64,000 nt of DNA from positions 1 through 64,000 of the forward strand of contig DASZIL010000208.1 of NCBI GenBank assembly GCA_035949255.1. The letters run 5' to 3'. This DNA comes from GAS188 sp035949255 (GTDB lineage Bacteria > Pseudomonadota > Alphaproteobacteria > Rhizobiales > Beijerinckiaceae). Below the pieces are notes generated by a model. It saw nothing but the letters and a program-made list of their open reading frames with translations. It had not been told where the DNA came from and made no database searches. This document shows, in pieces, positions 8,148 through 15,919 of the stretch. Position 1 is the first letter of the stretch; every line of letters starts with the position of its first letter. A program made the position numbers and the translations under genes.

Positions 8148-8561
8148 TCAACGACGTTTCGCCAGGCGAAGCGTCAGGCATCCGCGTTCGAGCTCGAACT
8201 CCGCGACCGCGAACGCGCCGGTCGAAAGGCGAATCCGCCTTTCGAAACGGCCGTGGGGAATTTCCAGACGGTGGATCGCGGTGTTGCGCGTGACGGCCGG
8301 AAGCTGCCGCAACCCGCTGATGATGACCTCGTTTCCTTCAAGATCGATCTTCAGATCCTTGGGCTCGACGCCCGGCAGCGCCGCGATGATCTCGACGGCG
8401 AGATCGGTCTCGAAGACATCGATCGGCGGTTCCCAGGCGGGCGATGAAGAGGAGGCGGAGGAGAGCGCTGGCTGAAAAAATTGGCGTTGCATACGAGCCG
8501 CGCGCTCCATCAGCGCACAAGCTTCATTCCACATCCAGTCTCGTGAATCACGCGCTGTCAT
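8148..8561 (-). CDS. Hsp20/alpha-crystallin small heat shock protein
   Basis: 137-residue small heat shock protein with an alpha-crystallin domain at about residues 43-135 (PPIDVFETDLAVEIIAALPGV, then LKIDLEGNEVIISG and FERRIRLSTGAF). It holds unfolded proteins in a refoldable state. The N-terminal 40 residues are rich in Met, Gln and Ser, as is usual for the disordered arm. The C-terminal IXI motif is not evident; the protein ends LTLRLAKRR. ATG at 8561 has AAAGG at 8-base spacing. It lies directly upstream of lon in the same direction, so chaperone and protease are probably co-expressed. I saw no ROSE thermometer or clear heat-shock promoter. Confidence 0.92.
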   Translation of the reverse strand: MTARDSRDWMWNEACALMERAARMQRQFFQPALSSASSSSPAWEPPIDVFETDLAVEIIAALPGVEPKDLKIDLEGNEVIISGLRQLPAVTRNTAIHRLEIPHGRFERRIRLSTGAFAVAEFELERGCLTLRLAKRR

Positions 8562-8715
8562 GTGCAAAACCTTTGATCATAACTGGTGAGCCCCCCGAAG
8601 AGTTTCCAGAGAGCCGGATCTTGCTCCTCGAGGTGAGACCCACTAGCTGAAAAGAAATGGTCGAGTAACTTATCGGCTTTGACTGACGTTGCGAGGCTGG
8701 TTTTTTTGAGGCGGC

Positions 8716-8970
8716 ATGCAAATCGCGGGTAGCAGAATGACCGCGAGAAATTTGAACTTGACAAGGCCACCTTTGGACGAGCGCGTCGTCGATGATTCCT
8801 TCGATGAGGTCGAAGCGAGTTCGTTCGACAGCTTTCCCGCAAGCGATCCACCAAGCTGGACGCCCATCATCGGGAGCGGAGGGCCAGGTCTGCTCCGCGA
8901 AACCCAAGAGAGCTCTCGCGACAGGAAGGGGAAGTCACGTTCCTCACGGCGCACAAGAAGGCGTCGATAA
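8716..8970 (+). CDS. Small conserved protein with SFPASDPPSW motif
   Basis: 84-residue (or, from the in-frame ATG at 8737, 77-residue) protein. Its centre DDSFDEVEASSFDSFPASDPP is the kind of short acidic segment with an S-F-P-A-S-D-P-P core found in many tiny Rhizobiales proteins of unknown function. The C-terminus is strongly basic (RRTRRRR). Neither start has a perfect ribosome binding site: GAGG precedes 8716 closely. It diverges from the Hsp20-Lon operon, which hints at a stress setting. No enzymatic motif. The motif makes it likely real; function unknown. Confidence 0.6.
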   Translation: MQIAGSRMTARNLNLTRPPLDERVVDDSFDEVEASSFDSFPASDPPSWTPIIGSGGPGLLRETQESSRDRKGKSRSSRRTRRRR

Positions 8971-9262
8971 GACGGAACGGATTGTGCCTGCTATCGCGCC
9001 TCGCGCGGATGTTCACGGATCGACGGGCGCGGAAATCGATGGCCTCGCCCGTCAAGCGAGCGCGATTTCGCGCCCGCGTGCATTCCTACACGAGGCGACA
9101 GCAGCTCTGGAGCGTTGGCCACGTCTCGATCGAGCTCGCGGGAATTGACCGACGGTTCTCCTGTGGTGACTTCGCTGGCTTGGATGTTATGGAGGGCCCG
9201 GCGCGCAACCTCCAAGCGAGCTCCGGAGCCGCGTGCCCCGCTCGTTAAGAAACAGGCCAACG
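8971..9262. other. Intergenic region, no gene seen
   Basis: About 290 bases with overlapping open frames on both strands but no recognisable product, no convincing ribosome binding site and no hairpin with a T tract. Confidence 0.4.
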
Positions 9263-10147
9263 ATGACATCCATGGATATCCTGGTGACCGGCGGCACGGG
9301 GCAAGTGGGGCTCGAGCTCAAGCGCCATCCCTGGCCCGAAGGCGCAAGCGTACATTTCCCGGGCCGCGCCGAGCTCGACCTTTCGCGGCCGGAGGAAATC
9401 GCGCGTGCCATCGCCTCGCGCCCCTGGTCGGTGGTGATCAATGCGGCAGCCTTCACGGCCGTGGACAAGGCCGAAATCGAAGTCGCCGCGGCCTGGACGC
9501 TCAACGCTCTCGCGCCAGCGATGCTCGCGGCGGAGACCGCCAAGGCAAACATCCCTCTCGTGCATGTCTCGACCGATTACGTCTTCTCCGGAGCGAAAGC
9601 CGAACCGTACGTCGAAGATGACGCGGTTGGCCCTCTCGGCGTCTATGGGGCGAGCAAGGAAGGCGGCGAGCAAGGGGTGCGCAGCGCCAACCGGCGCCAC
9701 GCCATCATCCGTACCGCCTGGGTGGTGAGCGAGCACCGCACGAACTTCCTGAAGACGATGCTGCGCCTTGCGCGCGAGCGTGAGCGGCTCACGGTGGTCG
9801 CGGATCAGCGCGGCTGTCCGACCTCCGCCCGCGACCTCGCCGGCGGCTTGGCACGCGTGGCGCTTGCGCTCGCCAAGGATCGCGCGGCGCCAACCGGCAC
9901 TTTCCATCTCGTGAACGCGGGCGAGACGAGCTGGCACGGCCTCGCGGTCGAGATCATGCGGCTCGCCTTCAAGGGGCGCGGGGGAGGGCCGGCGATCGAG
10001 CCGATCCCGACTTCGGCCTTTCCGACCCCGGCGAAACGGCCGGCGAATTCCAGGCTCGCGACCGGAAAGATCGAGAAGGCTTACGCCATTAGCCTTCGGC
10101 CATGGCCGGAGGCGATCGCCGAGATCGTCGCGACGCTCGAGAGTTGA
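9263..10147 (+). CDS. rfbD: dTDP-4-dehydrorhamnose reductase
   Basis: 294-residue short-chain dehydrogenase of the RfbD/RmlD type, reducing dTDP-4-keto-L-rhamnose to dTDP-L-rhamnose with NAD(P)H. The nucleotide-binding TGGTGQVG is at about residues 9-16, HVSTDYVFSG marks the family, and the catalytic Tyr and Lys are in VYGASKEGGE. A substrate-binding RTAWVVSEHRTNFLKTM and the conserved DQRGCPTSARDLA follow. ATG at 9263 is chosen because the fold begins immediately after it and AGG lies upstream; the frame is open to 9233. No rfbABC partners lie nearby, so rhamnose synthesis genes must be elsewhere or the enzyme serves another sugar. Confidence 0.9.
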   Translation: MTSMDILVTGGTGQVGLELKRHPWPEGASVHFPGRAELDLSRPEEIARAIASRPWSVVINAAAFTAVDKAEIEVAAAWTLNALAPAMLAAETAKANIPLVHVSTDYVFSGAKAEPYVEDDAVGPLGVYGASKEGGEQGVRSANRRHAIIRTAWVVSEHRTNFLKTMLRLARERERLTVVADQRGCPTSARDLAGGLARVALALAKDRAAPTGTFHLVNAGETSWHGLAVEIMRLAFKGRGGGPAIEPIPTSAFPTPAKRPANSRLATGKIEKAYAISLRPWPEAIAEIVATLES

Positions 10148-10312
10148 TCGCTAACGCGAAGCTCGGCAATGCTCATGGTGGGAGGCCTTCTGCTCGCCGC
10201 CCCGATCGCTGCCCGCGCAAGCTCGCGCTTGAACCGCTGCGGGCTTCCTCTAGTGTGGGCGCCAAGTTCACGTTAATTCGGATCTCGCTTCGAGCGTCCG
10301 AGGGAGGATGAG

Positions 10313-11431
10313 ATGACGCGTCTATTCGGCTTCAAGATTGCGGCAATGGCTTTGGGCCTTGCCGCCACGACCGCGAAGGCGGACGAAATCACGATTGCGA
10401 TCGTCGGACCGATGTCCGGCCCGGTCGCTGCCATCGGCGAGCAATTCAAGCGTGGCGCCCAGGCCGGGGTCGAGGCCGTCAACGCCGCGGGTGGGATCAA
10501 CGGCAAGATGGTCAAGCTCGATGTCGAGGACGATGTCTGTGATCCCAAGCAGGCCGTCGCCGTCGCAAACCGTCTTGCGGGCCTGCACGTCAAATTCGTG
10601 GACGGCCACGCTTGTTCGGGCTCGTCCATCCCGGCGTCAGGCGTCTATGCCGAGAATAACATTCTCATGATGACGCCCTCCTCGAGCAACCCGCTTCTCA
10701 CCGATGAGGCGGCCAAGAACAAGTGGTCGACGATCATGCGCCTTTACGGGCGTGACGACGCCCAAGGCGAATTCGTCGGGCCTTGGATCGCGGAGAAATA
10801 CAAGGGCAAGAAGATCGTCATCCTGCACGACAAATCGGCCTATGGTCAGGGGCTCGCGACCGCGGTCAAGGCCGGGCTCAATGCGAGCGGTACCAAGGAA
10901 ATCCTCTTCGACAGCATCAATCCCGGCGAGAAGGATTATGGCGCGCTGGTGAGCAAGTTGAAGGCGCTCGGCGCCGAATTCGTTTATTTCGGCGGTTATC
11001 ATCCCGAGGCGGGCCTCATCCTGCGCCAGGCCGCCGATCAGGGCCTGAAGTTCACGCTCATGATGGGCGACTCGCTGGCGACGCCCGAGTTCTGGCAAAT
11101 CTCGGGTCCGGCCGGCGAGGGCACCTTGTTCACTTTCCCTTCCGATCCGCAAAGCCGGCCCACCGCCGCGAAGGCCGTCGCCGATATGAAGAAAGCAGGC
11201 TTCGTGCCCGAGGGCTTCACGCTCTTCTCCTACGCCGTGATCCAGGCCATGGCCGAGGGTATGAAGCGCACCAACAGCGAGGACCCGGTGAAGGTCGCGG
11301 CCGCGCTCAAGGACGGGCCGCCGGTCGATACCGTCGTCGGCCCGGTGTCCTTCGACCAAAAGGGCGATTTGAAGAACGCGACCTACGACATCAACATCTG
11401 GCACGACGGCAAATACGCGAAGCTTCAGTAA
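10313..11431 (+). CDS. Branched-chain amino acid type ABC transporter substrate-binding protein
   Basis: 372-residue periplasmic binding protein of the LivK/Peripla_BP_6 family. A signal peptide (FKIAAMALGLAATTAKA) is followed by the typical start ITIAIVGPMSGPVAAIGEQF, then AGVEAVNAAGGINGKMV and a conserved Cys pair in the DVCDPKQ/HACSGSS region. The family binds branched-chain amino acids, amides or related compounds and hands them to a LivHMGF permease. No permease or ATPase gene is adjacent, so this is an orphan binding protein. GGGAGG lies six bases before the start. A strong hairpin follows at 11459-11482. Confidence 0.9.
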   Translation: MTRLFGFKIAAMALGLAATTAKADEITIAIVGPMSGPVAAIGEQFKRGAQAGVEAVNAAGGINGKMVKLDVEDDVCDPKQAVAVANRLAGLHVKFVDGHACSGSSIPASGVYAENNILMMTPSSSNPLLTDEAAKNKWSTIMRLYGRDDAQGEFVGPWIAEKYKGKKIVILHDKSAYGQGLATAVKAGLNASGTKEILFDSINPGEKDYGALVSKLKALGAEFVYFGGYHPEAGLILRQAADQGLKFTLMMGDSLATPEFWQISGPAGEGTLFTFPSDPQSRPTAAKAVADMKKAGFVPEGFTLFSYAVIQAMAEGMKRTNSEDPVKVAAALKDGPPVDTVVGPVSFDQKGDLKNATYDINIWHDGKYAKLQ

Positions 11432-11458
11432 AGCTCGAGAGAAACGCTTGATCCTCGG

Positions 11459-11482
11459 CCTCGCGCTCCAACGAGCGCGAGG
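11459..11482 (+). terminator. Perfect 10-bp hairpin after the binding protein gene
   Basis: The arms 11459-11468 and 11473-11482 are perfectly complementary around a CAAC loop. There is no T run after it (the sequence continues GAGGGGGA), so it may be a 3'-end stabiliser or a Rho-independent terminator lacking the usual tail. It lies 28 bases past the stop. Confidence 0.45.
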
Positions 11483-11539
11483 GAGGGGGAGCTTCGCGCC
11501 GAAACACGACAATCCTTTCACCACAAGGTCTTTGACGAC

Positions 11540-12148
11540 ATGATGATCCTGCGTTCCAGCCCCGCCTCTCCTTTCGGCCGCAAAGTGCGGATCGCGGCCG
11601 CTCTCCTCGGCCTTGCCGATCACATCAGCCTGGTTCAGGCCGATGCCAGCAAGGCCGATGACCCCTTGCGCAAGGACAACCCGCTCGGAAAGCTCCCGGT
11701 GCTGGTGCCGGAGGATGGGAAGCCGATCTATGATTCCCGCGTCATCATCGAATATCTCGACCAGCTCGCAGGCGGGAACAAGATTATTCCGACCGGCGCG
11801 CGCCGCTTCGAGGTGCTCACCTTGCAGGCGCTTGCCGACGGCATTCTCGATGCCTCCATCCTGCGCGTTTACGAAGTGCGCATGCGCGAGGAGGCCAAGC
11901 GCGAGCCGAGCTGGGTCGCCTATCAGGCCGATAAGGTGGCAAGGGGTTTGCGGAGGCTCGAGGACGATCCCCCGGCGCTTTCAGCTGGCATCCCGGATGC
12001 CGGGCGGATCACGCTCGCCTGCGCGCTCGGCTATCAGGATCTTCGCTTCGAGGGAAAATGGCGCAAAACCCATCCCAAACTCGTTGCCTGGCTCGACGGC
12101 TTCGCGAAGGCCGTGGCTGCCTTCGAGGAGACCCGTTTCAAAGGGTAG
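11540..12148 (+). CDS. Glutathione S-transferase family protein
   Basis: 202-residue cytoplasmic protein with an N-terminal thioredoxin-like domain (about 1-77) and an all-helical C-terminal domain. The start RSSPASPFGRKVRIAAALLG has the Ser/Pro active-site region typical of bacterial GSTs. KLPVLVPEDGKPIYDSRVII carries the cis-Pro and the Asp-Ser pair that bind the glutathione gamma-glutamyl group. It would conjugate glutathione to an electrophile or act as a peroxidase; the substrate is unknown. Ribosome binding site weak. It is immediately followed on the opposite strand by a transposase remnant, so this gene lies at an island edge. Confidence 0.88.
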   Translation: MMILRSSPASPFGRKVRIAAALLGLADHISLVQADASKADDPLRKDNPLGKLPVLVPEDGKPIYDSRVIIEYLDQLAGGNKIIPTGARRFEVLTLQALADGILDASILRVYEVRMREEAKREPSWVAYQADKVARGLRRLEDDPPALSAGIPDAGRITLACALGYQDLRFEGKWRKTHPKLVAWLDGFAKAVAAFEETRFKG

Positions 12149-12149
12149 G

Positions 12150-12298
12150 CTTGCCAGGGCGTGGGCTCGTTAGCACACAGCCAGATTCGGATTGATGCGA
12201 GGTTGACGAATGCCAGATAGTTGGGCGCTTGTCGTACCGGGTCGCGATACGTCGACATTGCTGGCTTTTGTCGAAGAACCGTTCGACGAGATTGCGCG
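12150..12298 (-). pseudogene. C-terminal remnant of an IS5-family transposase, frameshifted
   Basis: On the minus strand one frame reads RNLVERFFDKSQQCRRIATR followed by YDK, the conserved end of the IS5-type DDE transposase (the Glu of the triad is in LVERFF). One base later in frame the sequence continues NYLAFVNLASIRIWLCANE, the usual IS5 C-terminus. The break falls near 12230. No N-terminal part, no inverted repeat and no target duplication were found, so this is a scar rather than an element. Confidence 0.8.
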
Positions 12299-12408
12299 GC
12301 AGCATCCGCTTGATGGCAGCCGCCGACGTCGCGAATGATCCGACTCGGGCTTTGGCGACGCGAGATAATCGGTGATATAGTACAACCTAAGCTTCCCCAC
12401 GCAGGTCC

Positions 12409-12576
12409 ACGGGGCGGGTTGAAGAGGCTCGCGCGGAAATGCCCGCGCTCCTGAAGCTCAAACCGACCATCAGCGTGCACGAAGCAGACCGCTATTACGC
12501 GAGGTGGTGCTTCGATGCTGATTTTCGCGACAAGATGGTCACCGCGCTCAGGCTCGCAGGCTCGCCCGAAGAATAG
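12409..12576 (+). pseudogene. C-terminal fragment resembling adenylate cyclase/TPR proteins
   Basis: A stretch without its own start reads TGRVEEARAEMPALLKLKPT and ends DFRDKMVTALRLAGSPEE with a TAG at 12574. It resembles the extreme C-terminus of the class III cyclase-TPR proteins that are abundant in Rhizobiales, where a final TPR is followed by an FRDPA...ALRKAGLPE-like tail. It abuts the IS5 remnant on the opposite strand, so transposition and deletion probably removed the rest. The family assignment is from the motif only. Confidence 0.5.
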
Positions 12577-12648
12577 CCGCTGAAAATAACAGGGATTTGT
12601 GAAGGCCGTGATGCTCCAGTATCTTTCTAGTCAATTGAGGTAGCCCCC

Positions 12649-13080
12649 ATGCCGCAATATATTCCGAGCCCCCGGGATTGGGTGCGTGAACAGGTTGAGC
12701 TCTACGAAAGCAGTGGCGGAACGAGAGGGACAACCCTGCGCGACACAGGCTTGCCCGTGATCATTGTAACGCACACCGGAAACAAGACCGGCGCCGTCCG
12801 CAAGACACCGCTGATGCGAGTCAAGGACGGCGATAGTTACGTCCTCGTCGGATCACAGGGCGGCGCGCCGAAAGATCCAGTCTGGGTTCACAATCTTCGC
12901 GCCCATCCGCAGGTTGAGCTGCGCGACGAAACGGTCGTGCGACCAATGCGGGTGCGCGAGGTCGAGCGCGAAGCTGAACGCAACCGGCTCTGGGAGCTCG
13001 CCGTTGCCGCCTATCCGCCTTACGCAGAGTACCAGGAGCGCACCACCCGACGGATCCCCATCTTCGTTGCAGAACCATGA
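12649..13080 (+). CDS. Nitroreductase/deazaflavin-dependent oxidoreductase family protein (DUF385)
   Basis: 143-residue split-beta-barrel flavin protein of the Ddn/DUF385 type. The core reads VIIVTHTGNKTGAVRKTPLM then VLVGSQGGAPKDPVWVHNL, the conserved segments that hold the cofactor phosphate and wall of the pocket. Mycobacterial members use F420; in alphaproteobacteria the cofactor is uncertain and may be FMN or heme-related. Reaction unknown, probably a quinone or nitro reduction. GAGG precedes the ATG by nine bases. It stands alone between the transposon scar and a convergent methyltransferase gene. Confidence 0.85.
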   Translation: MPQYIPSPRDWVREQVELYESSGGTRGTTLRDTGLPVIIVTHTGNKTGAVRKTPLMRVKDGDSYVLVGSQGGAPKDPVWVHNLRAHPQVELRDETVVRPMRVREVEREAERNRLWELAVAAYPPYAEYQERTTRRIPIFVAEP

Positions 13081-13154
13081 GACGTGGGGTTCATCCCTGC
13101 GATGCTGCTGTCGTGGTCGCCTTCGATTCAAAGCGCAGGACCTTGCGTGGGCGG

Positions 13155-14003
13155 TCACACGACGGCTCGCATAATCTGCTCGCCGTGGCGGGCGGCGAGG
13201 CCGTCGTGGCGCCCCGTCAAGTAACGCTCTTGCACTTCTTTCGGCGCCAGCAGGATAACCTCGGAGAAACCCATGCGGCGCAGCTGCAAGGCAAACTCGC
13301 TTGGGTCGAAGCGGGATAGCCACGGCTCGCCGACCTCAGCGGATTTTGCAGCAGCAGTCGCAACAGCGTCCGCCTCGATCCCCGAAAGCGCATCCTGGGG
13401 CAGGATAACGCTCAACACGATCTCGCTGCCGGACGGCAGCGATAGAACGAAAGCGAGCGTCGCTACGATCGCGGCCACCGTCAGATACTGCGTGACCCCG
13501 ACCCAGGAACAAAAGGTTAGTCGATCGAACGCGAAGCCCTTGGTACGCAGAGCGTCACCGAGGGACCTGATCTCAAAGTCGACTGGTACGAACGTCAGAT
13601 TATCCGGCACCTCTATGGCCGATTTGAGAAGTCGCTCCCGCTTGTCATCTTGCGTCGCCGGATGGTCGATCTCGAAAATGGCAATCGCCTTCGCCCAGTC
13701 GGGTTGACGGTAGGCAAAAGTATCGAGGCCGGCGCCAAGGATCAGGTACTGGCTCAGCCCGCGCACCACTGCCTCCGCCAAGCAGTCTTCCGCATAGCGG
13801 CTGCGTATCAGGAAACCCGCTCGCCACTGCCGGGCGAAAGGATGGCTGAGGATAGTGTCAAGCCAAGCGTCTATGCTTTTCATGTCGACGAGCTTTGGCG
13901 CAATCGCATCAGCGAGAATTTTTGGTTCGTCATCGCGGGTCTGATGCACCGCGCGCATGATTGCGGGGATGTCGCTCGTCCGGCTCGGTTTGGCTACCTT
14001 CAT
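13155..14003 (-). CDS. Class I SAM-dependent methyltransferase, leucine carboxyl methyltransferase-like
   Basis: 282-residue protein of the PPM/LCMT-like methyltransferase family. The SAM-binding glycine loop is LILGAGLDTFAYRQPDWA, with an acidic strand FEIDHP after it that carries the ribose-binding Asp. AVVRGLSQYLILGAG and TFCSWVGVTQYLT are also typical. The family includes O-methyltransferases of polyketides and carboxyl groups; the substrate here is unknown. ATG at 14003 is chosen over 14021 because GGAG lies seven bases before it. Codon use looks less GC-biased than in the flanking core genes, fitting an acquired region. Confidence 0.82.
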   Translation of the reverse strand: MKVAKPSRTSDIPAIMRAVHQTRDDEPKILADAIAPKLVDMKSIDAWLDTILSHPFARQWRAGFLIRSRYAEDCLAEAVVRGLSQYLILGAGLDTFAYRQPDWAKAIAIFEIDHPATQDDKRERLLKSAIEVPDNLTFVPVDFEIRSLGDALRTKGFAFDRLTFCSWVGVTQYLTVAAIVATLAFVLSLPSGSEIVLSVILPQDALSGIEADAVATAAAKSAEVGEPWLSRFDPSEFALQLRRMGFSEVILLAPKEVQERYLTGRHDGLAARHGEQIMRAVV

Positions 14004-14285
14004 GGATGGTCTCCAAGCCATGAATCCCCGAGAGTGGGCGTTGGGCGAGACCGATCAGGCAGTATATTCAATTTCCCCTTCCGGGCACAAAGCCGCGGAA
14101 CTGGTCGGCGGTCAATTCTTCCGCACTGCGGGTAAAGCAGAGCTGACGTCGGGGCTGCCGAACTGGCAAGAGTGACCCATTTCGGACATACCCCCGACGG
14201 CAGCCGCAGCTAACGCGGCAGGAAGCACCCGGCCATCTCATGAGTCAGATCAAATCGACTACGTTTTTCTGTCGTTGTGGCCGCC
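14004..14285. other. Intergenic region, no gene seen
   Basis: About 280 bases between the methyltransferase start and the amidohydrolase stop. A 72-codon open frame crosses it but has no ribosome binding site or recognisable product. No terminator with a T tract was found. Confidence 0.4.
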
Positions 14286-15887
14286 TCAGAGCATTTCGCC
14301 AGTACCGGCGCCGGTCGAAAGCGTCGGGATCCACCATTCGGCGCCGCGCACGGTCTGGATATATTCTGGCCAGCGTAAATCGACTGGCGGTTTGAAGTCT
14401 CTCGGGAGCAATGGGGCAACCCATTTCGTGCCGCCTATGCCGCCGCCTGTCCGTTCCTCAAATTCATCCCGCGCTCTTTCAAGCAACTCGGGCTTGGTCA
14501 ATAGGTCGATGAACGTGGCCGCGATGGTTTTGGCTCCCAGAAAGATGCCAGGGTTGATCGCCGCCGGCAGGCCACCCAAGGCGTTGTAGGTCCAGGCTGG
14601 GTACTCATAATCCTCGTTCGGCGGACGCAGCTGCGGCCGCATGGTAAGCAAGCGTACGGTGGGCGCATGCCACGTATAATCGACGTAATCGTCCGACGTG
14701 TAGTTTAGCTGCCATTCCGGCAGCGCTCTGCGGAGGCGGGCCTCATAATCGCGGGGCGGCAACAGCCGCTCGCAATCCTCGAGGAAAGGGTTCTCCATCG
14801 GCTTCAGATCGAGGCTCGCCTGGATCTTTCGCGCGAACTCCCGCGCCTCCTCGCCGAACTTGGGTGGGCCCATAAGCTCCATGTTGCGGAACGTGAGATC
14901 CGCCAAGGCACGATTGGTGAGCCCCACGCGCGTCTTGGTAACCCAACGCACCGAAACCTGACACCCGGTCGCTCCCGCGGCGTGCCGCGCGTTGTTGGCA
15001 AGCACGTTGTAGATCTGCTGCTGGATAGCAAGCATCGGCGAGCGCCACGCGTATTGTATCTGACTGAACCGGGGCGGCAGGTTGTCCGAGGTCGCATCGC
15101 CGGCAACCATGATGAACTCGTTTAACGTCCAGGTGCCGGTGTGCGGGAACATCGCCTCCTTCGTATATTTCGTCGTTGTGTACATTAAGCACAGCGCGTC
15201 GATAGCACCGGGACACCGTGCCGCCGCGTGAGAGGTGTGCCTCGTGGGCGTGAGACTTTTGTCGATCCACTTCTCAGGCTCGACGGTCTCGAAGGTGAAC
15301 ACGACGCTCCAGTACGATCCGCACTGTGTCTCCCATACGGTCGTATTCGAAAAATGGGGGTGATAGGAGATAAAAGCATCCAACCCGTCATAATAGCCTT
15401 TCGCCGCGTGTACGGGCTTCGACCCACATACCTTTTCGGCTGGCTCACCGAAAAATTTTATCTTGCCAGCGATGTCAAACTTCTCCATCGCCGCCTTGGT
15501 CGCCAAGACCCCGGCGAGCGCAGTCGTGCCGAGCGCCGAATGCGGATCCGTGTGGCCGGCTGTCCAAGGGTGCAAGCCTTCGCGCGGCGCCCGATAGGGG
15601 ACGACCTGCTGGGTGTTCCCCGGCACCGCATCGTATTCCGCATAGCTGCCGATCACGGGGACGCCTTTGCCCCAGCTCGCTGCGAAGGCGGTCGGCATTT
15701 CGCCCGAGCCTTCCTCGACTGTAAAGCCCTCGCCACTCAGCAGCTCGCAATACGCCTTTGCGGATTTGTATTCGCGCCAAGCCGGTTCAGCGTAATTCCA
15801 GATTTCCAGGTTAAAATCCGAGAACCGCTTGGCGTTCGCTACAATCCAATCAATCGCGTACTGCTTCAGCTTATCTAAGGCGGGCAT
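14286..15887 (-). CDS. M20 family amidohydrolase, aminobenzoyl-glutamate utilisation B-like
   Basis: 533-residue metallo-amidohydrolase related to AbgB and other M20D enzymes that cut an amide next to a carboxylate. The metal-site segment is GHTDPHSALGTTALAG, with Asp where many relatives have Cys or His. Later conserved parts are SYHPHFSNT and the C-terminal TSDDYVDYTWHAPTVRLL and NPGIFLGAKTIA. It is longer than AbgB (about 480), mainly in the central region. AGGAGG lies five bases before the ATG at 15887. It is the last gene of a leftward run that begins with the polyamine-type permeases, so its substrate is probably what that transporter imports. Substrate unknown. Confidence 0.82.
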   Translation of the reverse strand: MPALDKLKQYAIDWIVANAKRFSDFNLEIWNYAEPAWREYKSAKAYCELLSGEGFTVEEGSGEMPTAFAASWGKGVPVIGSYAEYDAVPGNTQQVVPYRAPREGLHPWTAGHTDPHSALGTTALAGVLATKAAMEKFDIAGKIKFFGEPAEKVCGSKPVHAAKGYYDGLDAFISYHPHFSNTTVWETQCGSYWSVVFTFETVEPEKWIDKSLTPTRHTSHAAARCPGAIDALCLMYTTTKYTKEAMFPHTGTWTLNEFIMVAGDATSDNLPPRFSQIQYAWRSPMLAIQQQIYNVLANNARHAAGATGCQVSVRWVTKTRVGLTNRALADLTFRNMELMGPPKFGEEAREFARKIQASLDLKPMENPFLEDCERLLPPRDYEARLRRALPEWQLNYTSDDYVDYTWHAPTVRLLTMRPQLRPPNEDYEYPAWTYNALGGLPAAINPGIFLGAKTIAATFIDLLTKPELLERARDEFEERTGGGIGGTKWVAPLLPRDFKPPVDLRWPEYIQTVRGAEWWIPTLSTGAGTGEML

Positions 15888-15919
15888 AGTGGCCTCCTCT
15901 ATCGACTCCTTGGGAATTG

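Noticed and set aside
8562..8715. Possible heat-shock promoter or ROSE thermometer upstream of hsp20
   Set aside because: No convincing sigma-32 promoter and no U-rich four-stem structure with a pairing GGA was found by eye.
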